From: Cliona cf. orientalis
Taxonomy: Eukaryota > Porifera > Demospongiae > Clionaida > Clionaidae
Direction of reading: 5' to 3'
Assembly (NCBI GenBank): GCA_963930775.1
Contig: OZ005689.1
Location: 33,031,235 to 33,095,234, forward strand
DNA length: 64,000 nt
Positions 1 to 12,284 of this stretch are shown piece after piece (the stretch's first letter is position 1; each line of letters starts with the position of its first letter). The notes beneath the pieces are model-generated. The model had not been told where the DNA came from. It worked only from the letters and a program-made list of their open reading frames with translations, and did not search any database. The position numbers and the translations under genes are program-made.

Positions 1-628
1 AGTACATGTACTGTAGAGCAGATTATATTTAGAGCAACATGATACAACTTGATATTATGTTTTCATTCATAAAATTTTTTGCTCGATAACCTATAACTGT
101 ACCTACTGCTCTGTAATATAATCAGCTTTGAACAGGTAATAAACAACTGTACCAAGTGCCCAACACAAACAAGTATTGAGATGATACAGAGAGGGAGAAT
201 GCAGCCATATTAATACAAACATACATGTAGTATAGACTGGGATAGAGAACACAAGAGAGAAACATATCTCCAATGTGAAAACCAGAAGCCATCAACGACT
301 CATCACGCCACCCGAGGGTGGGAGCTTCAGGCAACTGACTTCAATGAGGAGAGATACATGTACATCTAGATATTATGGCAGAGCAGAGAACAACCCTGTT
401 TGCTGACATGGCATTTGTGTACTTCCTTATAAGGTAGTACAAAAAAATCAGTCAGCTGGTTTGGCAGTGTCACTACAGGCATACATAACCAGTACCTGTA
501 CCCTATGACCTGACATTCAGGAACCACTTTTAACCCCAAAACAAAATTCAAGAAAGGTAGAGCCTACAACTGCATAAACCTTCCATGCGTCATTAGTTGA
601 CATGCCTTAATACTCGAGAAAACACAGG
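1..628. other. No gene recognised
   Basis: No convincing coding region is visible. A stretch near 145-250 resembles one near 1215-1340, sharing an ATTGAGA...GAGAGAG...ATGCAG pattern, so both flanks may carry old copies of one degenerate repeat. Confidence 0.4.
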
Positions 629-630
629 TA

Positions 631-1173
631 CCGTAAAGTCTGGTTAATAAGCGCATGCACTTATCACTCTAGGTGGTAAGGAAACATGCGCCTATTAGAC
701 GATGTGCGCTTAATAATAGAGAGTGAAATTTTGGCCCTGCCCACTGTCAGCACGTTCGAGCGCTCAATCACAAAGCTAGCAAGTTATGAACACAGCGATT
801 CTTGGAATAAGCTCTGTAATAGTTCATGGGAGTATGATCGGAAGCCATCACTGGAAGAAAACCGTGGAAAAATAGCCGACTTCTTCGGCGAGACTCGCTT
901 TGAAGTCAAGGTCAAGAGTCCGAAACCGTCTCAGTGGAACATCATAGTGTTGAGTATAGCCGATCTCGTGCAGCTGGCTATCCGAAAATAGGTTGGTAAA
1001 TTAGTTCTAGCCATGTAGAGCATGGAACACTCTTGATCGAACGGTGACTATTACTGTCGTCTTTATTGGTTGCATGCGCTTATTAGACAATACTTAGCAA
1101 CAGGAAGGAAGCATGCGCTTATTAAAAAGTATGCGCTTAATAAACATGTGCGCTTATTAACCAGACTTTACGG
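631..1173. mobile_element. TA-flanked MITE with CCGTAAAGTCTGG termini
   Basis: The ends are inverted copies of CCGTAAAGTCTGGTTAATAA, and TA dinucleotides flank both sides at 629-630 and 1174-1175. This fits a short nonautonomous element of the Tc1/mariner/pogo type, which duplicates TA. The word GCGCTTATTAA recurs several times near the ends. A 101-codon reading frame lies inside at 686-991 on the plus strand. It starts with ATG within the left subterminal repeat and matches nothing I recognise, so it may be chance or a remnant of transposase exon sequence. The 28000-28379 element has a similar CCGTA start. Confidence 0.75.
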
Positions 1174-1402
1174 TATGAAGAGAAATAACACTGAGAAGAA
1201 ATAATGTACACATATGTACTAGCATTGAGACGAGCAGAGAGAGAGATATGCAGTTATACATGTACAATGTCATGTATATAATAGAGGAAGAGGTGATATC
1301 ATATCCCAGAGAGAGAAACATAAGAGAGAGAGGATGGATTGGTAATCAGTACATGTGGCCACACCTGGGTATATGATATACAACAAAATACTAGGTAGAG
1401 TT

Positions 1403-4400
1403 TCACAGTGCGGCACATGATTTACACTTCCAGGGGACATCTTTTTTTTCAAAAACATAGTTAGGAACGTCCATGCAGTGTTTGTGATACCACGTTTTAC
1501 ATACATCACACTCGGCCATTTTATCACCTAATTCCTCGGGCAAGCGGCAGGAGCAGTGAAGGTCCACTGACTGGGTGTGCCTGACACCAACAGTCCTGCG
1601 CTCACCGACCGCTGGGAAGCGAGAGAGGCGACATTTCTCCAAGCACTCTGCCAAGTGCTGCCTCATAGACCTGTGATCGTACTTGATCTTGCATGGGTCA
1701 TTACCACTGCAAATGTCGTATGCAAATGCTAAGGCAAGGACTCCACAATCGGAACCATTTGACTGCCTTCCAACATCCATCATTCTCACTACAAGCTGTT
1801 TAGCAGGACTAAACACAAGGCTGGCAATCAATTTGACCGTCCCACTGGAAGCACTGGAGTACATGCTGTCGTACACATTGACCACTCCATCGTCACATCC
1901 AACGTTGGAAATAGTACACCAGTGACAGCCTCCAACAAAGATGATCTGCACAAATTCTCCTCTGAGGATTTGGAACGACAGACTCCTGTGAACTGCCGGA
2001 TCTTGCAGGCCAGCTATGTTTGGGAATTCCTGCAAGATGAGCAACTGACCGGCCCTAATGACTGTGTCTGAGAGCCAACCATCAGATGAAACAATTTCCC
2101 GTTTCTTATCTATGTGCAAGGTGTACAGTGGAGTGGACACCCAGGTGTTGCTTACAACTGCAGAACCATCGGCTGAAGACAAGGCTGTGGGATCGTCAGT
2201 CAGGTCAACAACATGCTCAATAACAGGCTTGGCTAGGCCACAGTTACACACTTTGAGATTTGCAGAATCATTTGCTACATCTCGTAGTGAGGTCCTTCCT
2301 GCAGTTCGCCAGTTGTCTGCTGAAATGGATGGATCACCGCTGATAGCCGTCAACTGCCCCTTTGCATAGCCAGTAGTGAGAACTCCCTTGTGACAACATA
2401 GTAGGCATCGATCACCAAACACTTGCACAACGCGGCAAGGAAGGTGACATTTGCCCAATTTGCTATCATGCAAATTCACGCAGTCACCCACCTTGAAGTT
2501 GGTCCTAGGCCTTTTCGCTGGGGGAGGCTTCTCACCACCTGGCTTTTCTCTCTTTCCTCGACGAGTGGACCTCGTATCGACCGGCTTGCTTGCTTTAGGA
2601 GGTTTGGATTTCACACAATCATCATCCTTGCCATTCTTGTCAGAGTCAGCAGAAGAGGCCTTGGGAAACAATGTGCACCCAACGTAACGATTTCGTGAGT
2701 TTGAGGGGCAATCCCTCTTGTGTGCTCGTCCGAGCGCTCCGCACACACAGATACCACTTATTACGTCATCTTCAAAACACCAACTAGTGTCACCAGTTGG
2801 GGTAGGCACACTTTTTTCCAAAGAAATGCTTTCTGCATCTGACAGGGTATCCTCAGAATAGGAAATGACATCATTATTGTCAGATGCTCTGTCATCCACA
2901 GAAACACCACTTCTCTGATTCTTTACGTTCAAAGGACATTCACTGTGATTGGTACGTAGGTGAGTGGTGGACCCACACTTGCACGTCCCTCCAGTTGTAT
3001 GCTTCTTCTGTCCTTTACGTTTGAGTTCATCTTCGTCTATGTCACTGTCGTCACTGCCGTAGGTATCGTGGCCATGCTTCTTTGACCACAGCTTGCGACG
3101 CTGTGCATCCACTGTTCGCTCACTTTTCAACTGTATTCGCCTCCGCTTGGAGGAATCGGTCTTTTCCTGATCTAAGTACATCATTCTCTGTCGATTGAAT
3201 GTCTCCAGAGCAGCCTGAACACCATCAAACACAGGTAGCTTCAGACGCTCAAACAGCTCAACCACCCAATGATATTGTGGCCCACGCTTCTCATACATGT
3301 ATGTCATGTTGGATTGCAGCAGAGCCAGCTCAGTTGAAACCACATAGTGTAGCCTCTCGAGGAAGATGTGCTTTGGTCTGAAGCGAATGAACACGTTGTG
3401 GGAGGCCTCCAACCAATTGGAATGCCCCCTTTTAAGAATGGGGTGAACCAGCTGTTCGGCCATTTCTGCTCTCTCATGGCATTCAATTTCGTAAGCCAGA
3501 GAGTGGAAAGGACATGTCAGTGCATGCCTTGTGTGATAGTCTGTTCCTTCGCACTTCAGATCCTCTCCATCCTTACACTTGCCACAGTTGCATACTCGAA
3601 GTTGGTGAAAGTCACACCTACCAAACCCCCAATCGTGCTCGTCGCGGGCATGTCTGGCCAATCCTTTCATCTTGGTTGCAAACTCTTCGGCAGATTCACT
3701 CATCGACGAAAAGTAGTTTCTGGCCTTTTCAATGAACGCCTTGGAGAAGCAACCACATCCCTGTTTGTGCCTTGAGCAATGACAGACCACATCGCCAACA
3801 GAGGAAAAAGTGTCTTTATACTTTCTTATTAAATCAACAGTGAAGGACTTGATTTTCTGCAGCTTTTCTAGCTGCTTCTTGTGGGCCCTACCGGCATGCC
3901 CACCACAGATCATGATCTCTGCATTGGGAAAGTGGTCTGTCACTGCCTTAGCAGAGGAGGAGTCGGCATCTTGCCACTGAATGGCAATGTTCATCCCTTC
4001 CTCCTTGGCTTTTTTGAACGTAAGGCGTGCGGCATAGCCTTCGGCACCCTTGGATGTCCCCTGGTAGAGCTCTTCTTCAATTATGTCATCTCTGCCTTTC
4101 TGACAGAGATGCTTGCGGTAAAGAAGAGCTCCATTGTAGTAGTTTCGAATGCTGAAAGTAGCATTCTTGCTGTGATGACCACGTGTCATCCACGTGCCGT
4201 CAGCGGACGTGACGGCACGACTCCACAAACCCAGTTCATTTTGGTCCATGCGTTGCATGTCATCCTTTGCATCACTGCACATCTTATCGACCATCTCTTT
4301 GACAATAGGGTACATTCTCTTGATGGTCGAGTCAAACATTGGCCAACTAACTCCTTCAATCCCAAGTGCATGCTTCAATACCTTGTAATAAGTCACATGC

Positions 4401-4837
4401 GTGCAACCAGCTATGATAAAAGCCACCTGCGCAGCAATACCAATTTCGGTAGCACAGCCAAGTTCGTATTTAGATGATGTTTCAAACAATGCCCACTGAC
4501 TAGCACAACCGTTACAAGCATAGGTGATAGAAAGAGCACCACCCAGCCCAAGGCTTTTCACATGAATGGGACACAATGCACCTTTACAACCAGGTGTGGC
4601 ACAACAACGTATTCGATTCACTTGCTTCATGAACTTGTTCAATTGTTTCAAGTCCATGAAGCAAATACTTGATGGAATAAATGACGTATTTTCTATCCTC
4701 TCTCTAACCTTTCTTTGAGGGGTTGGAATGTACAGGGAGCCATCATTATTCTCCACTGTCACGTTGAGACTGTCAGTCTCTTCATTACTCTCCACTGTCA
4801 CATTGAGACTATCATTATTTGACGTGGGAGTATCCTA
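1403..4837 (-). CDS. Mutator-like transposase fused to Ulp1-type protease and PHD finger (last exon)
   Basis: An uninterrupted reading frame of about 1,140 codons. The N-terminal part has a Cys-rich zinc segment (residues 66-102), then transposase motifs ADGTWMTRGHH (~200-210), QDADSSS (~277-283), ICGGH and NWLEASHN (~462-469). Asp201, Asp280 and Glu466 are candidate DDE residues. Two Cys/His knuckles follow (~607-622, ~685-698). Residues ~885-1060 look like a C48 (Ulp1/SENP) peptidase with His960, Asp978, Gln1013 and Cys1019 in the expected order. The C-terminus (~1083-1129) is a C4HC3 PHD finger. The frame stays open upstream of its first GTG to an in-frame TAG at 4835-4837 that overlaps a TTTAG acceptor-like site, and the next in-frame ATG is ~50 codons in, so an upstream exon is likely. 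A 12-residue tandem repeat (SLNVTVESNEET) sits near the N-terminus. Role inferred: cut-and-paste transposition, with SUMO cleavage and chromatin reading. No terminal repeats were identified. Confidence 0.8.
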
Positions 4838-5208
4838 AATGGCAAAGAAAACTTACGGTGATGTGCATGCATACAGATAACTTCTTTCAATGAACATGTC
4901 ATATAAGCGAAATGTATCAGCCTCCCAGTCTAGTGTACACCCACCAGGCCCTCCCCCAATAGCCAGAGTTAACAAAATGGTAAAAGGTCATCACTCTTCG
5001 GTCATGTAGTATGTAAAGTATATCCTTTGGAAGTCTCATGCCCGCCCACTGTGTGTCTGCCTATAATTATGCATAACTACTGTAACATCTCTCCAGTTCT
5101 TCTTATTCTACCCAGGATTCCTCATATTATTGGGACTTTTAACATTCTTACAACACTGAGAATTTCGTGTTTTTTTTGTTTTTTTTTTCAAGCAGACCAC
5201 ACACTAAG
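4838..5208. other. Upstream flank of the transposase gene; no exon fixed
   Basis: A donor-like CCGTAAGT on the minus strand lies about 20 bases from the acceptor, too close for an ordinary intron. I could not place the upstream exon or a promoter. Confidence 0.3.
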
Positions 5209-5430
5209 CAGAAAAAAATTGTCCGAAAACCACCACATAGTTGAGCTGGATGCATAGTAGAGCCATACAATGCAAGCAGCCTATAAATCAATTTTGACCA
5301 AATTGGGTAATGGTCGTCACGTTGATGTGCGCATGGGCGGAAAATGTTGCAAATACATGGCTTCCTATACAAACATATGGGAAAACTTCAAAGGGCCATA
5401 ACTTTAATTGTAAGGTGTGAATCAAAAATC
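5209..5430 (+). repeat. Dispersed repeat family B, copy 1
   Basis: Shares an ordered series of blocks with 23101-23353: CAGAAAAAAATTGTCC, CACCACATAG, a GGCGGAAAA...TTGCAAA block, CATGGCTTCC, ATACAAACATATGGGA and AAAGGGCCATA. A short related piece lies at about 9360-9445. No ends or coding capacity are recognised; probably an old nonautonomous element. Confidence 0.65.
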
Positions 5431-6150
5431 TGTCTGAACAAACCTCTAGTTTGGACCCATTCTGCATGCCCATGTAAAAACTATCCCCCCCCAGTGCTCC
5501 CAAATCTCCCATGAATTAGTTATTTAAATATGCTTTTTTTTCTACTTAGTGTGTAATTAGTGTGTAATTTCCCTACTTTATGCTTTATGGTTATATTTGT
5601 GCCCAAGACATGTCCTTATAGTGCACAGCAGGGGGACAGAGGGGGGGACATAAGAGGAAGCCACCAGCACCCCACTGGTATCACTGGTATGCCGCACCAT
5701 CAAAATTTTGAAATCACTGCATGCCATCATGGCATGATGTGTGGCCAAACTCCTGATGTGGGAATATAATGTTCAGTATAATTATTATGAGGTTGATCCA
5801 AATTAAGGGGCTGAGTTTAATATTCCATCTCGCTACTAAGATAAGTTATTAAAGGATGGAAGATTGTTCCAGCCTTGAACATTGCATTTTTACGCAATTT
5901 TTACGGTATCAAGCATGGAATTTGTGTAACCACTGACTTGGAGGAGCTGAACCTTTATGGTGATGACTGTGATCGCTATGATCTTCAGTCCAGAAAGAAA
6001 GAGTATCATTGGACGATCATTGTGCTGATCTTGCCTCTCATCCAATATTCTGGTACAGAATTCGAGTCTTATAACAGTCATTTTCCATACATAGCTTCAA
6101 TCTTTTTATGTATGCCTCAACCATCAGGGAAAGCCGGACATGCTCTCAGC
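5431..6150. other. No gene recognised
   Basis: Apart from poly-G/poly-C runs near 5485 and 5641, nothing coding or repetitive was identified. Confidence 0.3.
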
Positions 6151-6470
6151 GTAATTATCCCGCGCGCATGCGCAAGGGGTAAAGTAATCGGTTGTGTCGT
6201 CGTTGTCGTTGTCGTTGTCGTTAGCAGAAGAATCGCCTTATCTCGAGATCTAGGCACCTGAGCGACTAGTAAGCACAATGAATCAGTCGCATTTGGCGAA
6301 AAACGGGCTTCAGTATGTTTCGAATCGAGGGATATGGTCCACGAGCGTCACAAATGGTGCTTTTTTGTTAGCCTTTGTAACCACGCCTATCGACAGTGCC
6401 CACTCAATGCATTATGCACGCACTGCAGCAGGCCTTGTGCTTTCTGCTCATGCGCATAACATTGAATATT
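6151..6470 (+). repeat. Dispersed repeat family A, copy 1
   Basis: Starts with CGCGCATGCGCAAGGGGTAA. It shares the order 'ATCTCGAGAT / CGACTA / ATGAATC / CCACGAGCGTCAC / ACGCCTATCGACAGTG' with an inverted copy at 8535-8831 and a diverged direct copy at 9003-9350. A (GTC/GTT)n run follows the head. Three copies within 3.2 kb indicate local amplification of a nonautonomous element. Confidence 0.7.
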
Positions 6471-7211
6471 ATGGACTGGTAAAGGTCGTCAATAATGCTA
6501 GTGGCACACGTTTGGCTGGTAGCTATTCGCAGACTGGAATACAAAGCCCCACTGGTGTACCTCTAGTAAACTTGTTATGCAAAATTATCACTTGGCTGAT
6601 ATTTCTGGATATACCTACGTGGTTCGAGAATGCAACTGCATGGTCCAGAGCACCCAAAATGGTTCTGAGTAAGCATGCATACCATATATCTCCTACAGAA
6701 ATATAACAATAGTTAACTTTGGTGTACCTCTAATTAGTATCCAATTTTAAGTTTAGCATTAATTAAATAGTTCATAGTGATCATCAGAACACAAGCTATG
6801 CAACCTTATCGTATATTGAACTTTGACCCGTAATACAAACATATGGGAAACGCGTGGGTGGAAACACGTATGATAATTTCCCATATCAGTCGTGTTCGTC
6901 ACGTGCAAAATCCGTATCAGTCGTGTTCGTCACATGATCGCCATATATACAGTGTTGAAACGTTGAACAATGGTTGAACGTTGAGCGCCAGAGAAGAAAG
7001 TGAGTTGCTGCTATCAGTCATTTTTGTTGCCCGAGTTAGATAAATGAGCCACGGTGCCACTGCCCTTACCTTACTTAGCTATACGCCTTGTCTTCGGCGC
7101 CTGAAATGACGGCGGCCATCGCCAAAACTTAAAGCAGTCCCTTCTTCTTAGCTTTGCTGCTCGAGCTACTAAAGCTCCAGTACAGAATAGGCTTCTTAAA
7201 TATACGATAAA
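6471..7211. other. No gene recognised; short direct repeat
   Basis: ATCAGTCGTGTTCGTCAC occurs twice, at about 6886 and 6916, 30 bases apart. No gene is visible. Confidence 0.4.
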
Positions 7212-7363
7212 TACCTTATTACCATAGTAGAACGACGATACCTCGGAATTATCACTCGTTCATTGCCTTTTGCATTGTTACTCGTGCTTCGCACTCGTAA
7301 CAATACGCGGCAATGAACTCGTGATATTTCACGGTATCGTCGTTCTACTATGGCAATAAGTAT
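7212..7363. mobile_element. Palindromic hairpin MITE
   Basis: Two arms of about 70 bases are inverted copies: ATACCTTATTACCATAGTAG on the left pairs with CTACTATGGCAATAAGTAT on the right, meeting near a CTCGTGC/GCACTCG centre. The whole element can fold into one long imperfect hairpin. No coding capacity. Confidence 0.7.
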
Positions 7364-7555
7364 ATAATATCAATGATGACATGAGATGAATAACTTAGAG
7401 TTAGGTTTACCAGAAAAAGTGGTGTAAAACTTGTGCTAGAGAAACGCGCCTATCTCTACAAGTTTACATATATTATATGCATAGTGCGTTTCCAGTCCAT
7501 CTCCCCCCCCCTTGTTAGTCTATGATACAACCGTGCAAGCAGCAACAAAAGCAGA

Positions 7556-8262
7556 TCTATAGATTGCGCAATGCATGTGCGCGTGGGGTATGTGCTCTAT
7601 AGAGCTCTAGTTCTATCTTACATGGTTTGCTCATTCAACCGATTATAATTAGGTAGACTCCCCCCTCAGAATCATCAGGTGATATGCACGTAATAATCTG
7701 CCTATGAACATCGGCAGAAATTAAATTTGCCAACCTCGTTATTGCAATAATACTCCCCCCCCCCCCACCACCCCCCACAAACAAACTCTTATAACATGCA
7801 TTTGTCACCTTACCTTGATAATACTGTCTATCACCGACCTTTCTGGTGTATCACCAGACACAGTATTCATACCCAGTGTAACACACACATCCTGTGTAAA
7901 AACAATAATAATTAAAGTTAATCGCTCAGGTCCGACGCTAATATTTTCTGTACCACTTCTGGTGCATCAGCACTCTCAACTGACTCCATATCACTGCAGA
8001 AGATGAATAGATACAGTATCACCATGCAAGCACTCCATTATGGTCACAATCACACTATGGTACGTATACTCACGTTAATATGTTGAATAACAAAACTTGG
8101 ATGAACTGTTGAAATTTCCAACACAAATCTCTGTAGAAATCAGCACAACACGTAACAGACCATACACCTGTACATGTACCTTGAGTTTCAGAAAATTGTA
8201 GCAACTAGAGCTCTATAGAGCACATACCCCGCGCGCACATTGTGCAATCTATAGATTTACTT
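7556..8262. repeat. Inverted arm pair around 0.6 kb
   Basis: ATTGCGCAATGCATGTGCGCG...TATGTGCTCTATAGAGCTC at 7556-7612 is repeated inverted at 8207-8262. A diverged direct copy (GTGCTCTATAAAGCTC) ends the third family-A repeat near 9340, so these arms are probably the tails of family A copies 1 and 2 displaced by later insertions. A poly-C run lies at about 7753-7766. No gene is seen between the arms. Confidence 0.5.
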
Positions 8263-8534
8263 TCGTTGCATGGCTATAATTTGTGAATTTCAGAGAAATA
8301 ATAGGAGTGCTGCTTAGTTGTAGCTACTGGGGGTTCTGGTGACACTTGAGAAAGTGCTCTCTGCACCCGGACCTAGCCCAGACTAGGAACATATGAATTT
8401 CTATCTATATTTGTTATAGCAATAGTAGAATGGCTTACATCTTACAATCACTTACATTATGATTGGTTCCATAGGGCAGTCACTCGGATATCACCAGCAT
8501 TATTTAGAATATCAATGACCTTTACCAGTCACAC

Positions 8535-8831
8535 GCTTGGCCACTTAGTTGTGTGCATGAGCAGCACAATTGGTATGCATATGCATTGATGGGCACTGTC
8601 GATAGGCGTGGCTACGGTGGCAAACAAAAAGGCACTATTTGTGACGCTCGTGGACCGTATCCTTCGATTTAATGCACACTGAAGCCATTTTTTCGCCGAA
8701 TTCGATTCATTCTTCATGATTACGAGTCGCATAGACACCTATATCTCGAGATATGGCGATTTTTGTGCTAACAATGACGACGATACAACCGATTACTTTA
8801 CCCCTTGCGCATGCGTGCGGGGTAATAATAA
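8535..8831 (-). repeat. Dispersed repeat family A, copy 2 (inverted)
   Basis: Reverse-complement copy of 6151-6470, ending in TTGCGCATGCGTGCGGGGTAA. It forms a large imperfect palindrome with copy 1. Confidence 0.7.
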
Positions 8832-9002
8832 TACACCCACATTTGATAGTAACCCAGTATTGCTCTGCAGACCTCTAAATGACCACCCCCAAATAAGATG
8901 GATACCCTTCTCACAAAATGACTACACCCTCCATAATTATGACACTAATATAGCCCCATACACATGCTGAGCTAGTGAACAACACCAGGAACACATTACC
9001 AT

Positions 9003-9350
9003 CTCACATGCACAAGGGATAAAGTAATTGGTTTTGTCTGTCTGTCTGCCTGTCACCACAAAATCGCCAGATCTGGACATCTAGGCATCTGAGCGACTAA
9101 TAAATATGACAAATCCATACAAGTCGTCCAAAATTTGTCTTCATTATGCTTCAAATGGTTTGGCAAGGCGGCCCACGAGCATCGTAAACACTGCGTCTTT
9201 GTTGGCGACACCTATCGACTCGATCCATCCACTGCAGGCCATGTGTATACGTCACATACGTACATGTACGCCCACTACCGCTGCAGCTCTCATTTCAGAT
9301 GTGGATGCAGATACAATGTGCGAAGGGGTAGGTGCTCTATAAAGCTCAAG
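9003..9350 (+). repeat. Dispersed repeat family A, copy 3
   Basis: A diverged direct copy in which the ACATGCACAAGGGATAAAG head and the GTGCTCTATAAAGCTC tail are only about 340 bases apart. It therefore best shows the length of the full repeat. Confidence 0.6.
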
Positions 9351-10078
9351 TTGTTTCGTAGTGCACTGGGAATGGGCAAGATTATGCGTGACCCCGCCTC
9401 TCAAGTAGCACATGGGCGGAAAACATTGCAAATGTGTGGTAGCAAGATTATTCTTGCACTTGACTTGAAAGGCTTCATGCTGGTATTAGGCAATATTATC
9501 AGGCCATGTCAGCAGATCTGATTATAGACGAATTTCACTGATGCAATGGGCAAAGCAGGGGCACCCGCCACAATATGCAGGAGTGTCATCATGGAATGAA
9601 TGATGTTGCATAGCTCTGAGACTAAGATTATAGGTCTTGAAGTTGCTGGTCCAAAGGAAGCTCATTGCTATTCATAATCCAGTCAGCCGTTCACTTCTGG
9701 GGTACAAGTGTGTATAGGCTCTGTGGGTAAGTGGTGCTGTACGTATAATTCCCCATAGCCTTGCCAACTACATGTAACTAGCAAGTAGCGGAAACGTTTG
9801 CTGTGTAAAACAATAGAGCACTCGAGTTTGTAGCTCAAGGTATAGACCAATGCTAGCTAGCTTGTCTGCATGATGAAGAGATCTAGCTCCTCCGGGGGCG
9901 TATGGCAGCGACTCCTTTGTTGAGCACATAATTTACTCAGTTGGGCAAAGCGTAAACAATGTTCATCACATTGTCAAGCGCAAACAGTAGGTATTGTCAG
10001 GTACATTTTCATCAGTTCTTGTTCATACACGGGCACAATGTATGGCTAGTTATAGCCTAGTTTTAGTTTTTTTCAACA
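9351..10078. other. No gene; family B fragment
   Basis: About 9360-9445 holds a short piece of family B (CATGGGCGGAAAACATTGCAAA). The rest shows nothing recognisable. Confidence 0.35.
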
Positions 10079-10514
10079 CTGTGTCTACTGTACTGGCACC
10101 GGTACCCAAGATTTAGTGCTTGGAGTACCGGCAGCTCTAATATTAGCTATAGCTAATAGCCACTAATACTGAGTGCTAGACGGCTAGTGAGTAGTGGGGG
10201 GGGGGGGGGGGGGGTTGGGTTTCGCTAATCGGTTAGTGATGAGAGGTTATGAGTTTGTTGACAAAGGGTTAGTATTATAGTGACAAGGTGTATAAACGCG
10301 GCAAAAAACTGCATCCAGCAGCAGCGAGCTGGGTTGGCAGAGCGGACTAGGGCTAGGGCTGGTGGAGCGGTGGGCGTGGGTTCAAATCCTGCTTGATCTT
10401 TAGATTTTTTTTTTTATTCCACTTTTGAAAAATTTTCTAAGTTTTTTGGCGGGCTAGTTTGCCGGTACTCGAAGCGCTAAATTTTCAGTACCGGTGCCGG
10501 TACGGTAGACACAG
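10079..10514. mobile_element. TIR element with CTGTGTCTAC ends
   Basis: The terminal ~50 bases are inverted repeats: CTGTGTCTACTGTACTGGCA on the left, and a right end of TACCGGTGCCGGTACGGTAG followed by ACACAG. TTTTTTCAA flanks both sides and may be a target duplication. It contains a 20-base poly-G run at about 10197 and a tRNA-like module at 10318-10455. No transposase, so nonautonomous. Confidence 0.7.
10318..10455 (+). repeat. tRNA-related SINE module, copy 1
   Basis: A box-like GTTGGCAGAGCGG near 10333 and B box GGTTCAAATCC at 10379 are spaced as in a tRNA promoter. A T-rich tail leads into CACTTTTGAAAAATTTTCTA. The same head (GCAGCAGCGA), boxes and tail recur at 46265-46395. I found no foldable complete tRNA, so I call a SINE-like unit rather than a tRNA gene. 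Confidence 0.6.
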
Positions 10515-10987
10515 CCTTTTTTCAATTGTTGCTGTTTGAGTTAGCACTGTACATCAATCTGTGATGGCAATTTTGATCTCGCTACAATGCATGGTGCAAG
10601 TACAAGCCACATTGAGACTACTATCCCCGTAATCAGTAGTCTTGTGCCCAGCCTCTATGTTGCATGCAGAAAATAAAAGTATGGTGAAATGCGCATGGTT
10701 CCCGCAATATCTCATTGCGTCCTTTCAGAATAGTGTCCGTAAAGTTCAGACGAGGGCGATAAGCTCAAATGTAGCTGGCGAGGACGTGGATGACCCATGC
10801 CTACCTACTGGGACAGAAAAATCTCATTTATACAGCTGCCATTTGATCGTCTGGTTGAGAATCGGGCACTGAGACACTCGGACTCCATAATTTGCCAAGA
10901 TTGTGCTTTCAAGGCGTCGGTTGGGTGTAAGGCTGCGTGAATTGTGCATATAAGCAAAACATCGTGATAACGCTATCACTGATAATA
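10515..10987. other. No gene recognised
   Basis: Short reading frames only, none with recognisable domains. Confidence 0.3.
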
Positions 10988-11273
10988 CAGTGGAACCCTG
11001 CATGATGGACACCCCTCAACGGCGGACACCTGCGATATAACGGAAAATTCTGGATGTCCGGATTGTATTTCCATAGACTTCAATACATTCAACCCCCCTC
11101 AACAGCGGACAACACGCTATTCCGTATAACGGACACTTATTTTGGTCCCGCAGTGATGCTTTATCATAGCTGGCCTCGATTGTAGGAGGGGCATGGTCAA
11201 CCACTACCCCTGAGCTAAGGACACTTCGCTATAGCAGACTAAAATTTTGGTCCCGCTTTAGAGGGTTTCCACT
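10988..11273. mobile_element. Pogo/Tigger-like MITE
   Basis: Begins CAGTGGAACCCT after TA and ends AGGGTTTCCACTA before TA. Inside are repeated GGACAC / CGGACA / TATAACGGA words and TTTTGGTCCCGC twice. The CAGTGGAACC end and TA target are known for pogo/Tigger-type nonautonomous elements. Confidence 0.75.
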
Positions 11274-12209
11274 ATATTTGTTTGTGTGTCATAATAATAT
11301 TACATCGTGTACATCTGGAACCAAAGTTGAAAAAACATTTCACCACACTCTTTTTCTGATCTGCGTATGGGTACGAGAATATGCAATCAGGTACTTTGGG
11401 AAAACTTCCGTTCCTTTGGTAACATATCAGGAGGAGGAGGAAGGATCTGGTGTTGTGCCCATACTGGAGTTGTACAAGTGCTTAGCTGCTATGCCTGTGT
11501 GCAAAACCTCACTCGTGAGATGTAGTCTAGTAGCCTAGCAAGCCCTGTAAAAATTGGTGATGACGTGGAGCAATCCCACTCCTGGCTGCAGCAGGTACTA
11601 GTCTCGTATACATAGGCTTAACACCAGAGCCTTCCTCCTCCCCAGTCATAACAATACAAACCTAGCGTTCTAAGCCCAGTAAAATCAGGCGACATGCATC
11701 ATACAGTTCCATAGTCAGGAAAGGCGAGAAAACTATCAGTACGCCATATTATTATATTATGCTCACACAAATAGGGATCATCTCACAACTATGAGAATCG
11801 AATCGTGTCACACACGACAGACACAGACACACACACAAAACTTACCTATAATCTCGGTAGTGCGCAGACGAAGTTCACGTAGTCTCGTCCGGATGTCCCC
11901 AGACGAAAGTTCACGTGGTACGAGGGCCGATATGCGCACGCGCAGTTTGACAGGGGAGGGGCTGGTGCAGATATGCGCGTGCGCAGTTGGACAGGGGAGG
12001 GGCTGATGCATGTGCATTTGGAAGGGATGGGGCTGAAAGCACGACCTTTGACCTTAAAATTGACGACCGACAGCGGATACCAAACGGAGTCATTCATGTC
12101 TCCTACAACGCTAAAAATGCTCAGCAAAGAGTAAGCGGCTAAAATAGACTTATATCAGCGCTTTTGGGGCAATTTGGGGATATATCCACCCACGCAATTA
12201 AATGGTACC
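11274..12209. other. No firm gene; GC-rich duplication
   Basis: A tandem duplication of ACAGGGGAGGGGCTG with GCGC(A/G)TGCGCAG spacers lies at about 11930-12010. On the minus strand a donor-like GGTAAGTTTT at about 11840 ends an open stretch, but no supporting exon was found. Confidence 0.3.
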
Positions 12210-12284
12210 TTAAACGAGCATGTGTTGAATAAATATTCCGTACGTACGCGTTACTTTCGCGAATCGCGATCAATGAGGGCGGAG

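Noticed and set aside
3881-4477. 198-codon plus-strand frame opposite the transposase
   Set aside because: It is an antisense shadow of a well-supported multidomain protein and has no domain of its own.
4838-4859. A 22-base intron upstream of the MULE-Ulp1-PHD frame
   Set aside because: Too short; the acceptor is kept as plausible but its donor must lie further upstream.
10332-10389. A standalone tRNA gene from A and B boxes
   Set aside because: I could not fold an acceptor stem or find an anticodon arm, and the module recurs with a SINE-like tail at 46 kb.
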